A stretch of 64,000 bases of DNA from Psilocybe azurescens. Taxonomy: Eukaryota > Basidiomycota > Agaricomycetes > Agaricales > Agrocybaceae. Of this stretch, positions 1-12,208 are shown piece by piece. The stretch lies in contig JAJIRX010000880.1 of assembly GCA_023853785.1 (NCBI GenBank), positions 186,001-250,000 of the forward strand. Direction: 5' to 3'. Numbering within the stretch: position 1 is the first letter of the stretch; each line of letters begins with the position of its first letter. Under the pieces are notes generated by a model that saw nothing but the letters and a program-made list of their open reading frames with translations, was not told the origin of the DNA and ran no database searches. Made by a program: the position numbers and the translations under genes.

Positions 1-380
1 TCGGCCAGCATGAGGATAATATTGGAGTCTGGAATGCCCAGTCGTTTTACAGTGCGATACCTTGGAGCCTTTTTAGCATGCAAACGTTCAGGAATTCTGA
101 TTACTCACATTCCAAGAGCGTTGGCCATATGCTACAATAAGAAGTTTAGCTTCATGAAGAACATGGAAAGATTGCTCCAAACCCTATAGTTGAACCAATA
201 GCGCGACGAGCATACTAAGACTGCCCAGTTATTCGTGTGCGTAGATCCACCGGAACCTGACGATGGCCCATTCTTGTCGAAGAAGTCTTTGACCAGTCTT
301 TCTTGGGTGTCGCTAGAATATACACCCCAAGCCCAGCTTGAAAGACAAAGGAGGAATTGGAAGAAGGAGAAGAAGAGCAT
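1..380 (-). CDS. GPI8: GPI8/PIG-K, catalytic subunit of GPI transamidase (N-terminal part)
   Basis: Cysteine protease (caspase-like C13 family) of the ER GPI-transamidase complex, which cuts the C-terminal signal of proproteins and attaches the GPI anchor. The protein starts at 380 with a hydrophobic signal segment (LFFSFFQFLLCLSSWAWG) and then has the family hallmark NNWAVLVCSSRYWFNYR. Two introns (182-132 and 108-61) split the next block: a 23-nt exon 131-109 encodes HMANALGM and the exon from 60 leftwards encodes YRTVKRLGIPDSNIILMLA. Both splice junctions restore the conserved text exactly. The catalytic His and Cys lie beyond the left edge. It is transcribed away from the HCNGP-like gene. 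Identification is secure; the gene is incomplete only because the window ends. Confidence 0.93.
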
Positions 381-547
381 GGTCCGGCCGTACAGACAGA
401 TCTACCCTTGTTTGTGGAAAGAAACCTGAAATTCAGAGTAGTTGGAGGGGAGGAGTAAACACAGGAAGCGCGGCTGCGCCGGCCTGCGGAGTTCCAAGTC
501 ATTTTGTTCTGCCACTACCACCACGTCTGCCGTACACTTGCTCAAAA
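381..547. promoter_or_regulatory. Shared bidirectional promoter of GPI8 and HCNGP-like gene
   Basis: Only 167 bp separate the two divergent start codons, so both promoters and 5' leaders must fit here. The stretch is GC-rich with no TATA box visible, as usual for housekeeping genes. Inference from spacing alone. Confidence 0.5.
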
Positions 548-2002
548 ATGAACGGTAAGCTTTCTATACCCTCCGAAGGGGTGTTTCTGATATATTATAC
601 AGGTCTAGTTGCCTATGATTATGATTCTCCAAGCGACACGGAAGCTACACCGTCAACTTCCAATGTTCAAAACGCGAATGTGAGATCTTTCGTTGCTGTT
701 CCTCTCTACAATAGTTTCCCTTTCGCTGGCTTCCATTTCCGCGTCGGATAGGATAAAACATCAAAAGCCAGCATGAAAAGTTCTTCCGATGGTACGAAAC
801 TTGTACCTAACCATCCTACGTTTGCTCAATTGTGGTAAAAACTGCAATCAGGAAGCCGACGACTGCCAAAGTCTCAAGTCATCATCAAACGCCCAGCTAT
901 AAGCCATAAAACACAAAACATACGCTCCCATATATCGGATGATCTCCTCAATAATGACCACTCTCAAAGAGCAGGGCCTTCAACAGAAGGGTCACCCACG
1001 GAGCTATCTTCGTCGTTTAGTCGACCATCATCTAGCCATCCAGGGCCCTCAGAAGAACCTCAAGATGAGCTGGCACGTATCAGAGCTCTTCTCCGACCTG
1101 CCCCCATACCGGGAGTCGAAATTTGGGGAATAGCCCCCGAACCAACGGAGAAATGTGAACCCGCTTTACAGGTCTGTCAACACGCCTGTATCTCCCACCC
1201 ATTCCATTAATATTACATGCCGTCAAGACCCAATTCTCCCGATTTTCTGCTCTCAAAGTCGATCCGAAGAACCCGAAACATTACAACGATTCCCTCATGT
1301 CCAACCGGTCCTTTCGAAATCCCCATCTATACACTCAACTCGTTGACTGGGTAGACGTGGACGAACGGACGACGAACTTTCCTAAAGATATTTGGGACCC
1401 TAACGATGTCAAGCCTGAATGGTTCGCTGCCCAAATTGGTATGTTGGCCTTTCTGTGTCGTCAGGAGTCTAATTCATGCCATTCTGTTTGCCCTTCTCAC
1501 CGCTTCTTCCCATCTTCCCTGGCCAAAAACAATGCATATCCTCCTCCTCATGGATCGTTTTACTTTCACTCTCATTTTTCCTCTCTCGGGCCTGCTTTTC
1601 TTTACCACGTTTTCGCACCCTTGCTTTGGGTCGCCGTCTCTATTACGTCATGTGGGCTGCAAATCTTGGGTCCGCCAATTCGAAGCTGACGCTCAGAAAG
1701 AGCGTTCCGAGCAGCAGGCGGCGGCTCAGACATCCGGAAAAAGAAGCCATATCGACTTCTCTAGCTCGAAGGACAAAGGCCCGCCGCCCAGGAAGAGTCG
1801 TTTCCAACCTTACGGAGTTCCCGGAGTTAGCAGCGCACCCAGTGCTACAAAAGAAAGACAAAAAGACACGCTGGGGCTAGTTCTTGGGTTCAGGTGTTTT
1901 TCCATCGATTTATATTCTTTCTTGAATATATGTTCGCTTTTCAACTTCAGCTGCAATACATTTGGATCCAGTAGATCACTTCTAAACCCTGTCAATAACT
2001 AA
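548..2002 (+). CDS. HCNGP/SAP30BP-like transcriptional regulator or splicing-associated protein
   Basis: Member of the HCNGP family (human SAP30BP), nuclear proteins tied to transcriptional repression and splicing. Hand-built exons: 548-554, 603-679, 872-1171, 1228-1438, 1686-2002; every junction keeps frame. The protein begins [14 protein letters not shown], the usual HCNGP N terminus. Middle segments carry SQVIIKRP and the hallmark IPPEP-like block ([19 protein letters not shown]). These are followed by [28 protein letters not shown], matching the family's LI-x-DE-x-x-TNFPKDxxDP core, then PEWF. The C-terminal part is basic and Ser-rich ([14 protein letters not shown]). The last exon stays open to 2002, but the true end could be earlier if a further 3' intron exists. 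The intron 1439-1685 is long for this genome. Confidence 0.85.
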
Positions 2003-2508
2003 ATAAATCTTTGAATGCCAAAAGCGGATTCTACAACTCTTATCGAGAATTCGTGGCTTGTAATTTTGTTTACCAGGCTTGGCTCAGCGAGTCGATTATT
2101 TCCCTCCTTAAATTTAAGTAAGTCTTGCAACATTGGCGACTGCAACAGCCACGCTGATCAAAAATTCTGACACCCGATAACCGTATTTGACATGGTTTTG
2201 TTCCAGGCTGCGTAATAAGCTACGTCTTGAAAGTATGCTGTGTCTATTTCACAAAAAGACCTTACCTTTTGAATTGACAGACTTACTTCATAAACCTGAA
2301 ACTTCCAAGGTCGCGTTGCATTTCATTGTCTTATGCCGGTGGTTGTATCATCGATTTGCCATAATTTAAGTTGTACAGGTGGGCATACTAGTTTTCATAA
2401 CCTTAACTCCAGTATCTTTCGGGCTGTTGTCTCTGTAACGCAACCTCAGTGCAATTGTAGAGCCAGTGGCCCAACGCAACATGAGGATCGTCTTCAGGTC
2501 GAACTGGC
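2003..2508. other. Intergenic stretch between convergent genes
   Basis: About 500 bp between the 3' ends of the HCNGP-like gene and the first S33 hydrolase. I see no conserved protein block, tRNA-like fold or repeat; it should hold the two 3' UTRs. Confidence 0.5.
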
Positions 2509-3573
2509 TCAAGCGGTCAAAAAATCAGTGAGAGTATCCATGTATTTCTTCCTTTCTTCGAAATGGGCCAGATGAGACGATTCCTATTCATGCCGCCAAA
2601 ATATCAACAACCGAGAAGAAACGTCGGAAGGACTGTGCCCAGCTTACCGCGAAGACGACCCATTTCACTTTGCGTATAGCTTTGAAGTAAGGAGCGACGA
2701 GCACGTCCGTCACTTCGTCGTAATGACCGTTTGTCAGAAGAGTTGGGACATTGATCTTGTGTATTTCGTTTAGGACGGACCAGTTTCTAAGCGATCCTTG
2801 AATCTTGAACTCGGAGGGCCCATTCCTGATATGATGATGATTTCGTATTTCAGTGAGTGCCTTTCGTTCAGAGTCGGGGTTGAACCATCTACGCACATAG
2901 TCATGTACACCGTAGGATCTTTTGTAATCCAGCCGAAACCGTTTAATAATGCTTGAGGCATGGGATTTATTCGACAAACGTAACGGTAATTGAAAACGTC
3001 GCTCGCTGCTCGGTACGCATCGCTATCCGTGGTGCCGTCTTTTTCGTGTTTAGTCAGTACGTCCTGGACATCTTGAGGTAATTGCGATCTCAAATTCTCC
3101 TGTGATTCCGCTGTTGCATGCATGTCTGCGGGTGCAGAGGCGAGAATGAGGTGCTTCAGTCCATGGGGCTGCCTTATAGCGAAGCTGGCAGCTAGCATGC
3201 CTCCCCAAGAGTGCCCAAGGAGGTCATAATTATCGGCGATCCCGAAGAATTTGAGCAGATTGTTGAGCTCATCGATGAAGAGCTGCACCGTCCAGAACTG
3301 CTCATCCCCCATCTTTTCTTGAAGGTGGGTTGAGAGACCGTTCCCGATCTGGTCGTATACAATCACAGGAATGGAGTGGGTGATTGTGATGTCGGAGAGA
3401 GCTTCGAGATATTCAGAGTTGACTCCTGGGCCGCCGTGCAGCGCGATCAAGGGGCGTTTCCCTGAGTTGAGATCGCCGAAGACTTTGTACCATGTCTTGC
3501 AGGGCTTCCCCGCCGCTGCAACGTCGAAGGGTATCTCTCCTGTGGTAACCTTGAGGGATTCATTGGCGGACAT
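2509..3573 (-). CDS. Proline iminopeptidase-like alpha/beta hydrolase (S33), copy 1
   Basis: Serine hydrolase of the S33 / proline-iminopeptidase and L-amino-acid-amide hydrolase group, probably cytosolic, acting on small peptides or amides. Exons 3573-2897, 2825-2648, 2583-2509 give 309 aa. Seen: oxyanion motif HGGPGVNSEYL, VYDQIGNG, nucleophile elbow GHSWGG, acid region TNGHYDEVTD, and the catalytic His in the last exon (ESSHLAHFEE). An in-frame ATG at 3615 would add 14 residues. I prefer 3573 because exon 1 is then exactly 677 nt, as in copy 2, and the protein starts MSANES against MSSKES. All three exon lengths (677/178/75) equal those of copy 2. No frame breaks are seen. Exact substrate unknown. 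Confidence 0.88.
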
Positions 3574-4371
3574 GGCTACTGCACTCTGAAGTATGGTGGG
3601 AGAGACTACGGCCACGGTTTCTGATAAGTTTAAACTCCAGGCCCTTAAGATCTGAATGGCTGGATGCGCAGTTACTAATAGCTTTCAATTAGTCGGTTCG
3701 TATACCCGCCTGGGGTCGCATGGCACGAGACGGTCGGGAGCTGTTTTAGAGACGGTTTTGGGGTGGGTGCGATGGATTCCCAAGGTCTAAGAAGCACATC
3801 TGGGAAGGACGTCAGAGTGTATGTATAATTTAACCGGATCGAAAGACGATCCGGCTTGCTCTTTTTCAATAAATGGGAAAGACGTATGCACTTGCATAAG
3901 GATATGAAGCGACAATCATACCCTGATGCATCCATACGCCAGCTAAACTAGAAATTGTAGATTCCCCGAGAAGATATTGCTTTTGTCGCCTTGCGGGCAA
4001 TCGTTGTGATCTCTGTGCAGCAGAAATGTAGCATACCATCAACTTGCTGATGTTTGTCAAGAACAAGAGGTGATTTGAGCATGGATATGTCCTAATTAAC
4101 GGCGCCTATTCATCCAAGCATCCAAGAGCATCACAACTAGCAGCGGTCTCAGAATATATTACCGTTGATGAACAGCTAGAGTCTTTGTATCGGTGGGCTG
4201 ACATTACATCATTGAAGATTTTCTGCGCTCGACACCCAAGAGGTACAGATATTGATTGACATGTCTTCGTACAGTTTTACCCCCAACGTCAAATCTACCC
4301 TCCTATCGTGTTCCCTCTGCGGGGTGCACTGAAATAGCGGGGAGAAAATGTAAGGCTAACTAAATACCGTA
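3574..4371. promoter_or_regulatory. Spacer between the duplicated hydrolase genes
   Basis: About 800 bp acting as promoter of copy 1 and 3' region of copy 2. Small minus-strand ORFs inside it show no recognisable protein. No clear TATA box or repeat noted. Confidence 0.4.
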
Positions 4372-5419
4372 TTAAATGGCCAGGAAATTGGTGAGGGCGT
4401 CCATATACTTCTTCGTCTCCTCGAGATGTGCCATGTGAGCGGATTCCTAAGCCATTCACGATCGAATTTGAATTTAAATAAGGAGGAAGAAATTTACGAA
4501 ACTTACTGAGAACTTGACCCACTTTACTTTGGGGATGGCTTTAAAGTACGGCGAAACGACTACGTCCGTCATTTCGTCGTACTGCCCGTTTGTTAAGAGA
4601 GTGGGGACTTGGATATTGTGTATGTCGTTGATAACTGTATAGTCTTTCAGTGACCCTGTAATCTTAAACTCAGAAGGCCCGTTCCTAATCCGATCTTCTC
4701 GATAAGTTATTTATTATGAGAATCTGGAGATGGTTTACGTACATAGTCATATACACTGTAGGATCCTTTTCAATCCAGCCGAACCCGTTCAGAATTGGCT
4801 GGGGCATAGGGTCCAAACGGCAGACATATTTGAAGTTGAAAACGTTACATGCGTCTCGGTACTCCTCGCTGTCGGTCGTGCCTTCTGCATCGTGCCTGTT
4901 CAGCACATCTTGGACATCCTGAGGAAGCTGCGATCTCAGCGCCTCTTGCGACTTGATAGTCAGAGGCATGTCCGCGGGTGCAGAAGCCAAGATGAGATGT
5001 TTCAGTCCATGTGGCTTGGTTATGGCAAAACTGGCAGCAAAAATCCCTCCCCAGGAGTGCCCGAGCAGATCAAAGTCATCGGCGATGCCCAGGTTCTTGA
5101 GGAGGTTGTTAAGCTCGTCGATAAAGAGCTGCACAGTCCAAAATGTCGCGTCTCCCATCTTTTCTTGAAGGTGGGTCGAGAGGCCATTCCCAATCTGGTC
5201 GTATATAACTACGGGAATAGAGTGGGAGACTGTGATGTCGGAGAGGATTTCGAGATAGTCTGAGTTTACCCCAGGGCCACCGTGAAGAGCAACCAAGGGG
5301 CGCTTTCCAGAGCTCAGATCGCCGAAGATTTTGTACCACGTCTTGCAAGGCTTCCCAGCCGATGGGACATCAAAGTGAATCTCTCCTTCGGTTATTTTTG
5401 GAGACTCTTTGGAGGACAT
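4372..5419 (-). CDS. Proline iminopeptidase-like alpha/beta hydrolase (S33), copy 2
   Basis: Tandem paralogue of the gene at 2509-3573. Exons 5419-4743, 4684-4507, 4446-4372 encode 309 aa, starting MSSKESPKITEGEIHFDVP. The hydrolase signature is complete: HGGPGVNSDYL (oxyanion hole), VIYDQIGNGLSTHL, GHSWGG (Ser nucleophile), TNGQYDEMTD (acid) and ESAHMAHLEE (His). The cap-domain region around NVFNFKYVCRLDPMPQ is shared with copy 1. Same strand, same exon phases and high identity point to a recent tandem duplication. The family includes peptidases and amidases; the sequence does not tell which. Confidence 0.9.
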
Positions 5420-6286
5420 TGTACAAGGCTTTGGAAAATTGGAATAGCAAGCAGGGGAGGAGGAGACGATAAGCTTGTGGGCGCCAGTGAAGTTCAGCTT
5501 TGGCGCTCAATTTTATAGCACCATCGATTCGGGCCTATTTAGCGACCGGCGTTTCCCAAATGCCATGTTGCGTTTCAAGACCTCTTCTATGCAACTCGTG
5601 CCCTACAGCGCTTCGCGCTTGATCAACATATGATCCAAATTAATGATATCACCTGCATTCAGTTCGGCCTCATGAGTAAAATTACGACACATGCGTGATG
5701 TTTCATCGTAAGAATATGCTGAAGACATTGATGGTAGTAGGAGAAAGCGCCCAAGAAGTTAATCTCGGCTCCAGATGTTTCGGGAGAGTTTTGGGGAGAG
5801 TTTTGGCGGAGAATAAAGTCGGAGTCAAAAACCTGAACAAAACCGACTCTCCCTAACGGTGCAGCTCCCCAATCAAATTTTTCATGTTTTTTGCCTCCGA
5901 CTTTAAACCCAGTCTACTACTTCCGAGCCTCTGATGTTGAGATCGTACAGGATCGTACCCTATATATAAGGGCGGGAACGAGACTACCAAGATTCTTGGC
6001 AGTCTCAAGGACTCAAGGCCCAAGAGGTAAAAATTTAGATACGGTACAGTTCCGAACAAGTTCCTCTGACTGGCCACAATATTTGCTTAGTCAGCTGCGA
6101 TACTCACATCCGTGTACCTTTTGCCCTATCAATGGAGTTACATGAACGACGCGACCACATGCGCTCAGATAAGTGCATGAGAGTTTGAAGGATACCCGAA
6201 GTCGAGCTCACAGGCCTAATCACCTCCACGTCGCGCTCTACTGCCAGCAGTCGTTTCTCTTCTCGAACCACCTCAAGTCCAGTGAA

Positions 6287-6996
6287 ATGTCCTTCCGAAG
6301 CCCATTGTATGTTCTTACGCTGTCGAGCACCGAAACCATGATCTGGCACTGACTATTGCGTAGCTCAGTTGTATTTCTTGTTCATATTGCTTTGGAGATA
6401 CCTGTCGCCATTCAGGGCATCTGGACACCTGCGAGTTTGCCGTTTCTTCAGTTAAATAACACTGCTGTAGTTCTGCTCAAGGTCGGTGGGAAAGCACCTG
6501 GCCTCAGCCTCAAGTCACAAGGATTAACTTGCTGCGATTGAACAGTTGTACGCTTCGTTGGTCTTGGGGACGTGTATTGCATCTCTTCTTGTCTTCAATC
6601 TCCCCGGTATGTTTGCCATAACCACTGCCCATATCGCGCTCTGACCGTCATTAAAACCTGTCCGATCAATTCTTCTTTGCCGTGTATCTTATAGAGTTTC
6701 TACCTGGGAAGCGTGCCTTAGCCATTGGGCTCTGCGTGTACCATACTATCTGTTCCACCGTTCTCTTCCAAGCCCCAAGATTCATCCCACACAGCTTTGG
6801 GGCACTAGCCGAGTCGTAAGTCATTCCTTCCTAGCAATACGCTTGCTGGACTGAACCTTCTTTCAGTCTGAATGTCACACCTGAAATAGCATGGGGTACC
6901 GCACATGGCTTTGTCGGTCTTGCGATGATCGCCTGGTGGCAGGCTACTGTTCAGCTTACTCAAATGGCGAGGGCTGCAGGTGCTCAGCAAGGCTGA
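6287..6996 (+). CDS. Small predicted four-span membrane protein, function unknown
   Basis: Five exons (6287-6306, 6364-6481, 6546-6606, 6695-6815, 6867-6996) join in frame to 149 aa starting MSFRSPFSVVFLVHIALEIP. Four hydrophobic segments are visible: residues about 7-25, 44-65 (LYASLVLGTCIASLLVF), 75-95 (ALAIGLCVYHTICSTVLF) and 118-138 (GTAHGFVGLAMIAWWQATV). Between them sit short polar loops such as NLPEFLPGKR and APRFIPHSFG. The pattern resembles uncharacterised four-helix fungal membrane proteins (DUF7704-like is possible, not established). A TATATATAA box at 5961-5969 lies 320 bp upstream and may drive it with a long leader. No frame break. Confidence 0.7.
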
Positions 6997-6999
6997 ATA

Positions 7000-7767
7000 T
7001 ACGTACTCTGGGCTCTATCGTGCTATTAGGGAAGAGGAGAAAAGATGGCTTTATATACTCACAAATCGCAACCTTAATCGACTAGCGAACCTTGCAGAAC
7101 GACATCGTTCTGCTGTCCTTGTTTTCTTTGATATCCTGTAACACCAAATGGGTTATGCTCAATGGGATATGTATAGGTACCTTCAGTGATAACAAAGTTA
7201 GGCCTCAACCTGGAATGAATGGCGGCAACAAAACCAATGAATGATATGAGTGAGTGGGTGATACAGGTATTTGTCAATAAATCAAGAATAAACAATGATA
7301 GGACTGTTAGGAATTGGATGTAAATGCGAAGAATAGCAAGTAAAAACAATGAAATGCAGTGAGAACAAATAAGAATAATGCATGTATGTAAAAGGAGATG
7401 CGACGATAGCGATGGACAGCAATGAGAGAGCGTAAGCATTAAGTGAGTGTAGATGCGAATGGTATATAAAAGGGCGATTGTCTAAAGAAGGTGGTTGAAG
7501 GACATGAATGGAACATGAAGGGCAGGCCAAGCTGTCTACAGCTTCAAGCAGCCACAAGAAGTCGTTAAATCATGAAAGATCGTGACAAAGGTCGGGTACA
7601 TGTGAGGGATTCGACCGCTCTACACCGCTAAGCACGAACAGCGGGGGTTTAGACACCAGTCAAGAAGGCGTATGAAACTATCGCATCATAGTCAGAACCC
7701 AATGAAAATGGATAAAAGAAACAAAACGACGTACTGCAAGGAGACTCATGATTCAAACACACAAGTC
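7000..7767. other. AT-rich intergenic region
   Basis: Between convergent genes. It has AATGA/GAATAA-rich low-complexity sequence. Reading frames here encode only low-complexity Leu/Ser/His text, so I call no gene. Confidence 0.4.
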
Positions 7768-8499
7768 TCATGACTCAAATACATAAGCCACCTCTGACCT
7801 GCCTGTGCAGTCGGTAGCCAAGAAAAGAATGTCTCCAGGCTCGTAGTAGATATTTCTTTTTGAAGGATACCTCTTAGGTGTCTTGTAGCTGGCGACTTGG
7901 ATAGTGACCAAAAGTCCTAGCTCGATCGACAGAGCAAGCGCCTCTAGCACGATGCGAGGGTTCGTTGTAAGATCAATACCGAAGGAAGTTTCCATGACCA
8001 TTGAGTCTACTTCGACATGAGCGACAGAGACTGTCTCTAGAAACGCGCGTCAGCTGGGTGCTCGCAGCGAGAAGGACCCGAATAACAACTCACTTGGCGC
8101 ATTCCTGTACATGGCCGACTCTCGTGCAGGGAGGTAGATTCTCCAGGACATCATGCGTTGTCCAACACGCGCATGAGGGTCCGGAGCAGAGTATACAAAG
8201 GTTGCTTGTTGGATCCGCGCCCTCTGATCCGCGCAACAGAACTGCTCCTGGAACTCATACGACTTGTGGGAGATGCGCGAGGTCTCGTAACAATCCCAGT
8301 GGAACGGGAATCCGCTGGGCATGCTGGAGAGCTTGTTCCTTTTCAAAAGGTTGCGGAGATAGCATTTTATGCCGACATGGTCGTCGTTATATACCTGATC
8401 GTAGAGTATTGTCCGTGGGGGTGGTTTGGGAAGGGCAGCATAAGGGGTGGTGTATCCGTATTGTATGCTCGGGATCGTCGCAGGAGCATACATGGTCAT
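7768..8499 (-). CDS. Hypothetical protein, 224 aa, unknown family
   Basis: Two exons (8499-8094 and 8036-7768) join in phase at NAPK-TVSVAHVEVD and give 224 aa. The protein starts MTMYAPATIPSIQYGYTTP, after a reading frame that extends further upstream with hydrophobic but unconvincing sequence. Recognisable features: Pro/Tyr-rich N terminus, RNLLKRNKLSSMPSG basic patch, several Cys (HWDCYETS, QFCCADQ), then a beta-rich C-terminal part with ALALSIELGLLVTIQVASY and YYEPGDILFLATDCTG. No signal peptide or membrane helix is expected. I do not recognise a family. Canonical splice sites and good codon continuity support it as a real gene. Confidence 0.5.
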
Positions 8500-10086
8500 A
8501 ATGAATAGTGAATAGTGAATAGAGGACCAAGCCCCTAATCGGTGTGATATTAAAAGATGTAAATGTGAAGAGAAAACGAAAACTGCAATAGGATAGCAGA
8601 AGTACTGAGCAATCACAACAGTGGGCCCGGTGCAGAGAAGAAGGAAATCTATAAGGTGACTCGACTCGAAGCAAAGTCCATACCTTTATACAAAGATTGA
8701 CCATTAGGTCAATCACAATTAATCACCAATTAGCCTATGCCATGATTTGCTTCGCGACGCATCGAAGACAAAAGATAGGAACAAGGCAGGACAAGGACTT
8801 GAGCCGTCTCTACGAAGAAACGTGGGTATCGCTTCCAATTCGTGTCTCGCTCCAGACGATAATAACATTATCAGTTGTGGGCGCAGTCAACAACAAGATC
8901 AGTAAAGAGGGGAGAACAACAAAAAACAAGGGGCGGCCCCCGCTCGTGACACTGTTCTATGCTCGTTAGTTAGATGTTTCATTGTCGATTTGACGATCGG
9001 ATAAGACCGGCAAGAGTCGGCACCTGCTATTCGCGAAACAAAGAGTCGAAAGTTTGTCAAAGGCGTTGCAAAAGCGAGGAGATTCTGCGTAGGCTATGTA
9101 TCTGATGAGACCTGTGGATAGTTATTTAAGAAAAGTCCATACCTTTGAGTTTTCATCAAAGTCATCGCCTGATTTGTTTGCGGCTGTCGACAGAAAAATT
9201 TATTCAAACTTGACTTTCGGGATCCTGTGGGATGGCCACTAGTTGGCTGGGCAAAGTTGCATACTCCACTGTACCGTTTACCCCAGCTACTAAGCTACAT
9301 TCCACTCGGGTTCAATGGTATACTATGCTGGTCGAATAGTCGACATTCCAAAACCGTCTTCACAGTTCTTTTCTAGAACACCTCTGGCACACTGCATGGT
9401 ATGACATCAGTTCAAAAATGGCTCGCCTTTCTCACCTTTGCATTATATATAAACTAAGATAGAAGCATTCATTCGGCTGAAGCCGCATTACTTCTATGTC
9501 CATAGCTACGCCCGCGCCGACACAATTGACTTCTGAGGGGATCGCTTTAGGGAGAATCACTAGAGCGAAAGCTCAAAAATAAATCTGATGGCACATCTGG
9601 TAGCCTTGTATGCCCTTACAATTAGGATCAACTTAGTGTTGGGTTGTGGGCCCGCTATATACAGTTACACAGTATAAGGACAAGGTATCGTGGAAATTGG
9701 AGGTCCTATGCGCCCGTATCTCAGGGCGCCTAGCAATAGTAATCGAATCTGCATTCGGTCTATGAACGTAGCCGAGAGGACATCTGGGCTAAGTATCACA
9801 GTATTCCTTCTCGTCGCATCTAACATCTATTGAGATTGATCTCCTCAGTTCCAAATCACTGACAGTTTGGTTCTTACATGTTATGGATGTTCGGAATAAT
9901 TGAAGCTGCGACTGGGCGCTTCAAGAATGGCTGTTCTTAGCAGAACAAATTGGCATGACAGGGATGATTACTCTGATGGCCTATAGAGCTATAAATAGAA
10001 CAATACGATCGGATGTTAAAAACGATGGACTAAAGGAAACATCAAGCAGACTTTATCGTACAAGGTTAAATAGCTAGCTTGGGCCA
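8500..10086. other. Gene-free stretch
   Basis: About 1.6 kb in which I find no conserved protein block, tRNA or repeat. A TATATATAAAC motif lies near 9443 but no open frame follows that I can assign. Confidence 0.4.
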
Positions 10087-12208
10087 CTAATTGACATTCT
10101 CCTCCCGTCTCCTTTGCCAATATGTTCCATTGGGCCATTCGTATTCAGCAATACTGGATTTATGCATTTCGATACTGTAGGCAGTAATAAAAATGAGAAT
10201 CAAAGACTTTGCAAATATGATGAAATAATAAGGTATAATAGGCAAAGATTGGTCCGGAGACGGAAAATTGATGGTAAAAATGAAATAGCGTGTAAACATT
10301 TGACTAACCTGTAGCCTTCATCAGGGTTCACGGGAGCGTTGTATCTTCCTCGAGCGTTGATCGAGCAAGGAGTAACGAAGTGTTCATGGAGATGATCGAC
10401 GAATTCCAAAACGTTGCGTTCCATGGTACCAGACACAGAGATGTAGTCGATCAAGCTGGGACCAAACCAATTGTTAGATGGTTCTAAATATAAGGTGAGA
10501 GTAGGAATTCAGATTGTCAAGACATACCTCAAATGGATGACGTATTCACACAATCCAACCCCTCCAGCATGCGGACATACGGGAATGCCGAATCTGACCG
10601 CTGATGAGACAGAATCTTTTCACGAAGAACTGAATCAAAGACGACGAACTTGGCTGCCATGAGCAATACGCTGATGACCTCGCTGACGCCGGCTAATCTG
10701 CAGGAGTCGATTTGAACAACGTCGATTGCGTCGGCTTGGAGAAGCTGTTTGAATACCATGCGATTATGGGCATGTTCTCCCGTCGCAACTCCAATCCCGT
10801 GTGGCTTCAGGGCTTTACGGATGGCTGCGTGTCCCAGGATGTCATCAGGAGCGGTAGGTTCTTCAATGAACCTACCAGATATTTGTGTCAGCAAGGAGTC
10901 ATCAGGTAAGTCAGTTCCGACAGAAAGGAACCCGTACCAAGGCTTGATCTCTTCCAGTCCTTTCACGTAGTCGATGGCTTGTTGGACATCCCACACCTGA
11001 TTAGCGTCTATCATGAGGGACTGCACCCGTCGGGCCGGCATTCTTTCCTCTCAACTCCTCGCTGTTGGGGTCACGCGGTTTTATGCCAGCGGGTAGATAT
11101 TGGGGATCGTCGATGATGGAACGGATGAGCTTCCCCGCCGGACATCGTCGGCTTGATCTGCTCCCACTTTCATTTTAAAATGGTTGAAGCCTCCCGCAAC
11201 TGCTTCTTTGGTCAAACGAGCAACCTTTTCGTCAGAATAACCTGGTAAGAACACGCTCTTAACATTTGTATCATAGTGCAATAGCTTTGACAGAACGAAC
11301 CTAACCATCCGGCGGATGTCACATATGCAGGATATCTGTATTTGATATTAATCGAGGTACAATGCAAAGATATAAGACGATAGCGAACCCTAGTTCCAAT
11401 ACCTTAGCTTCACGTTCTTTTTTTCCCCGCTTCCTTCTCTTTGAGCATGGCCAATGCCTCTTCTTTCGTGATAGCATCCGAAATGTATCGAAATGCCGCT
11501 GATCTAACCAATTCTTCCTGTGGAAAACGTTATAATTGATGATAGAGGGAGATATAAAAGCAAAGTCTTACTGGAGTAAAATCGACGACAAGCTTCCAAA
11601 GAGGTTTACGACGCGACCTAGCATACATGTCCCACACTGCGTTGTTCACAGCCCCAGACGCTATGTGAATAACACCTTTTTCAGGTCCGATCCTGGGACA
11701 GGGAGAATGTACGATGAAAGCGTGTCTTTCAGTTAAAGAAACAACGCACCAGCGAAGCTGTGGGTCCGCCATCATGTAGTCCCACGTCTTCCCCATATCG
11801 GAGAAGAGGTCCTCAGTGTCTTTGCCGACCAAACGACTAGCCACCTCTTTGATGGCAGAACATACCTAAATGTGTCGACAGACTTTAGCAAGAGTTATAG
11901 TAGTCTTTGAACCACACACAATATCATTACCACGCCCAATGGTAAATGTCATTCCGTAGCCGACTAGCTCCGTGTCTGTGAACAAGGCAACGTAGGCAGA
12001 CGAATAGTCACAATCCGTGTTCCTGGGTTGTTCAGCATTTAATACAATGGTTGATCGGACGGTAGAGGACAGTAAACGTACATTGCATCTGTCCCATCCC
12101 CAGTTAAAGATGTTGGAAAACGAACATCTGCGAATTTCGTTAGTAAAGACTCGGACAGCTTGACAAAGAACAAATACCGTGTGTCTCAAACCCTGTGATT
12201 TTGACCAT
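10087..12208 (-). CDS. Enolase-superfamily sugar-acid dehydratase (L-galactonate / L-fuconate dehydratase, LGD1/ENOSF1 type), three frame breaks
   Basis: Mg-dependent acid-sugar dehydratase; fungal LGD1 dehydrates L-galactonate in D-galacturonate (pectin) breakdown, and animal ENOSF1 acts on L-fuconate. Start at 12208: [10 protein letters not shown], then after an intron [16 protein letters not shown]. Following blocks are spread over many short exons: [52 protein letters not shown] (general-base Lys), [10 protein letters not shown] (metal Asp), [14 protein letters not shown] (metal Glu), [37 protein letters not shown] and YEWPNGTYW near the end at 10087. Three single-base shifts interrupt it: one extra A at T-run 11418-11424 after EAGKK, one missing base near 11133-11136 after DDVRR, and one extra base near 11017-11019 before LMIDAN. 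Between the last two the other frame still reads family-like sequence. Either sequence errors or a young pseudogene. Confidence 0.82.

Noticed and set aside
7074..7557. Hydrophobic minus-strand frames rich in Leu/Ile/Ser/His
   Set aside because: They come from AATGA-like low-complexity DNA, have no family resemblance and lie between two convergent genes.
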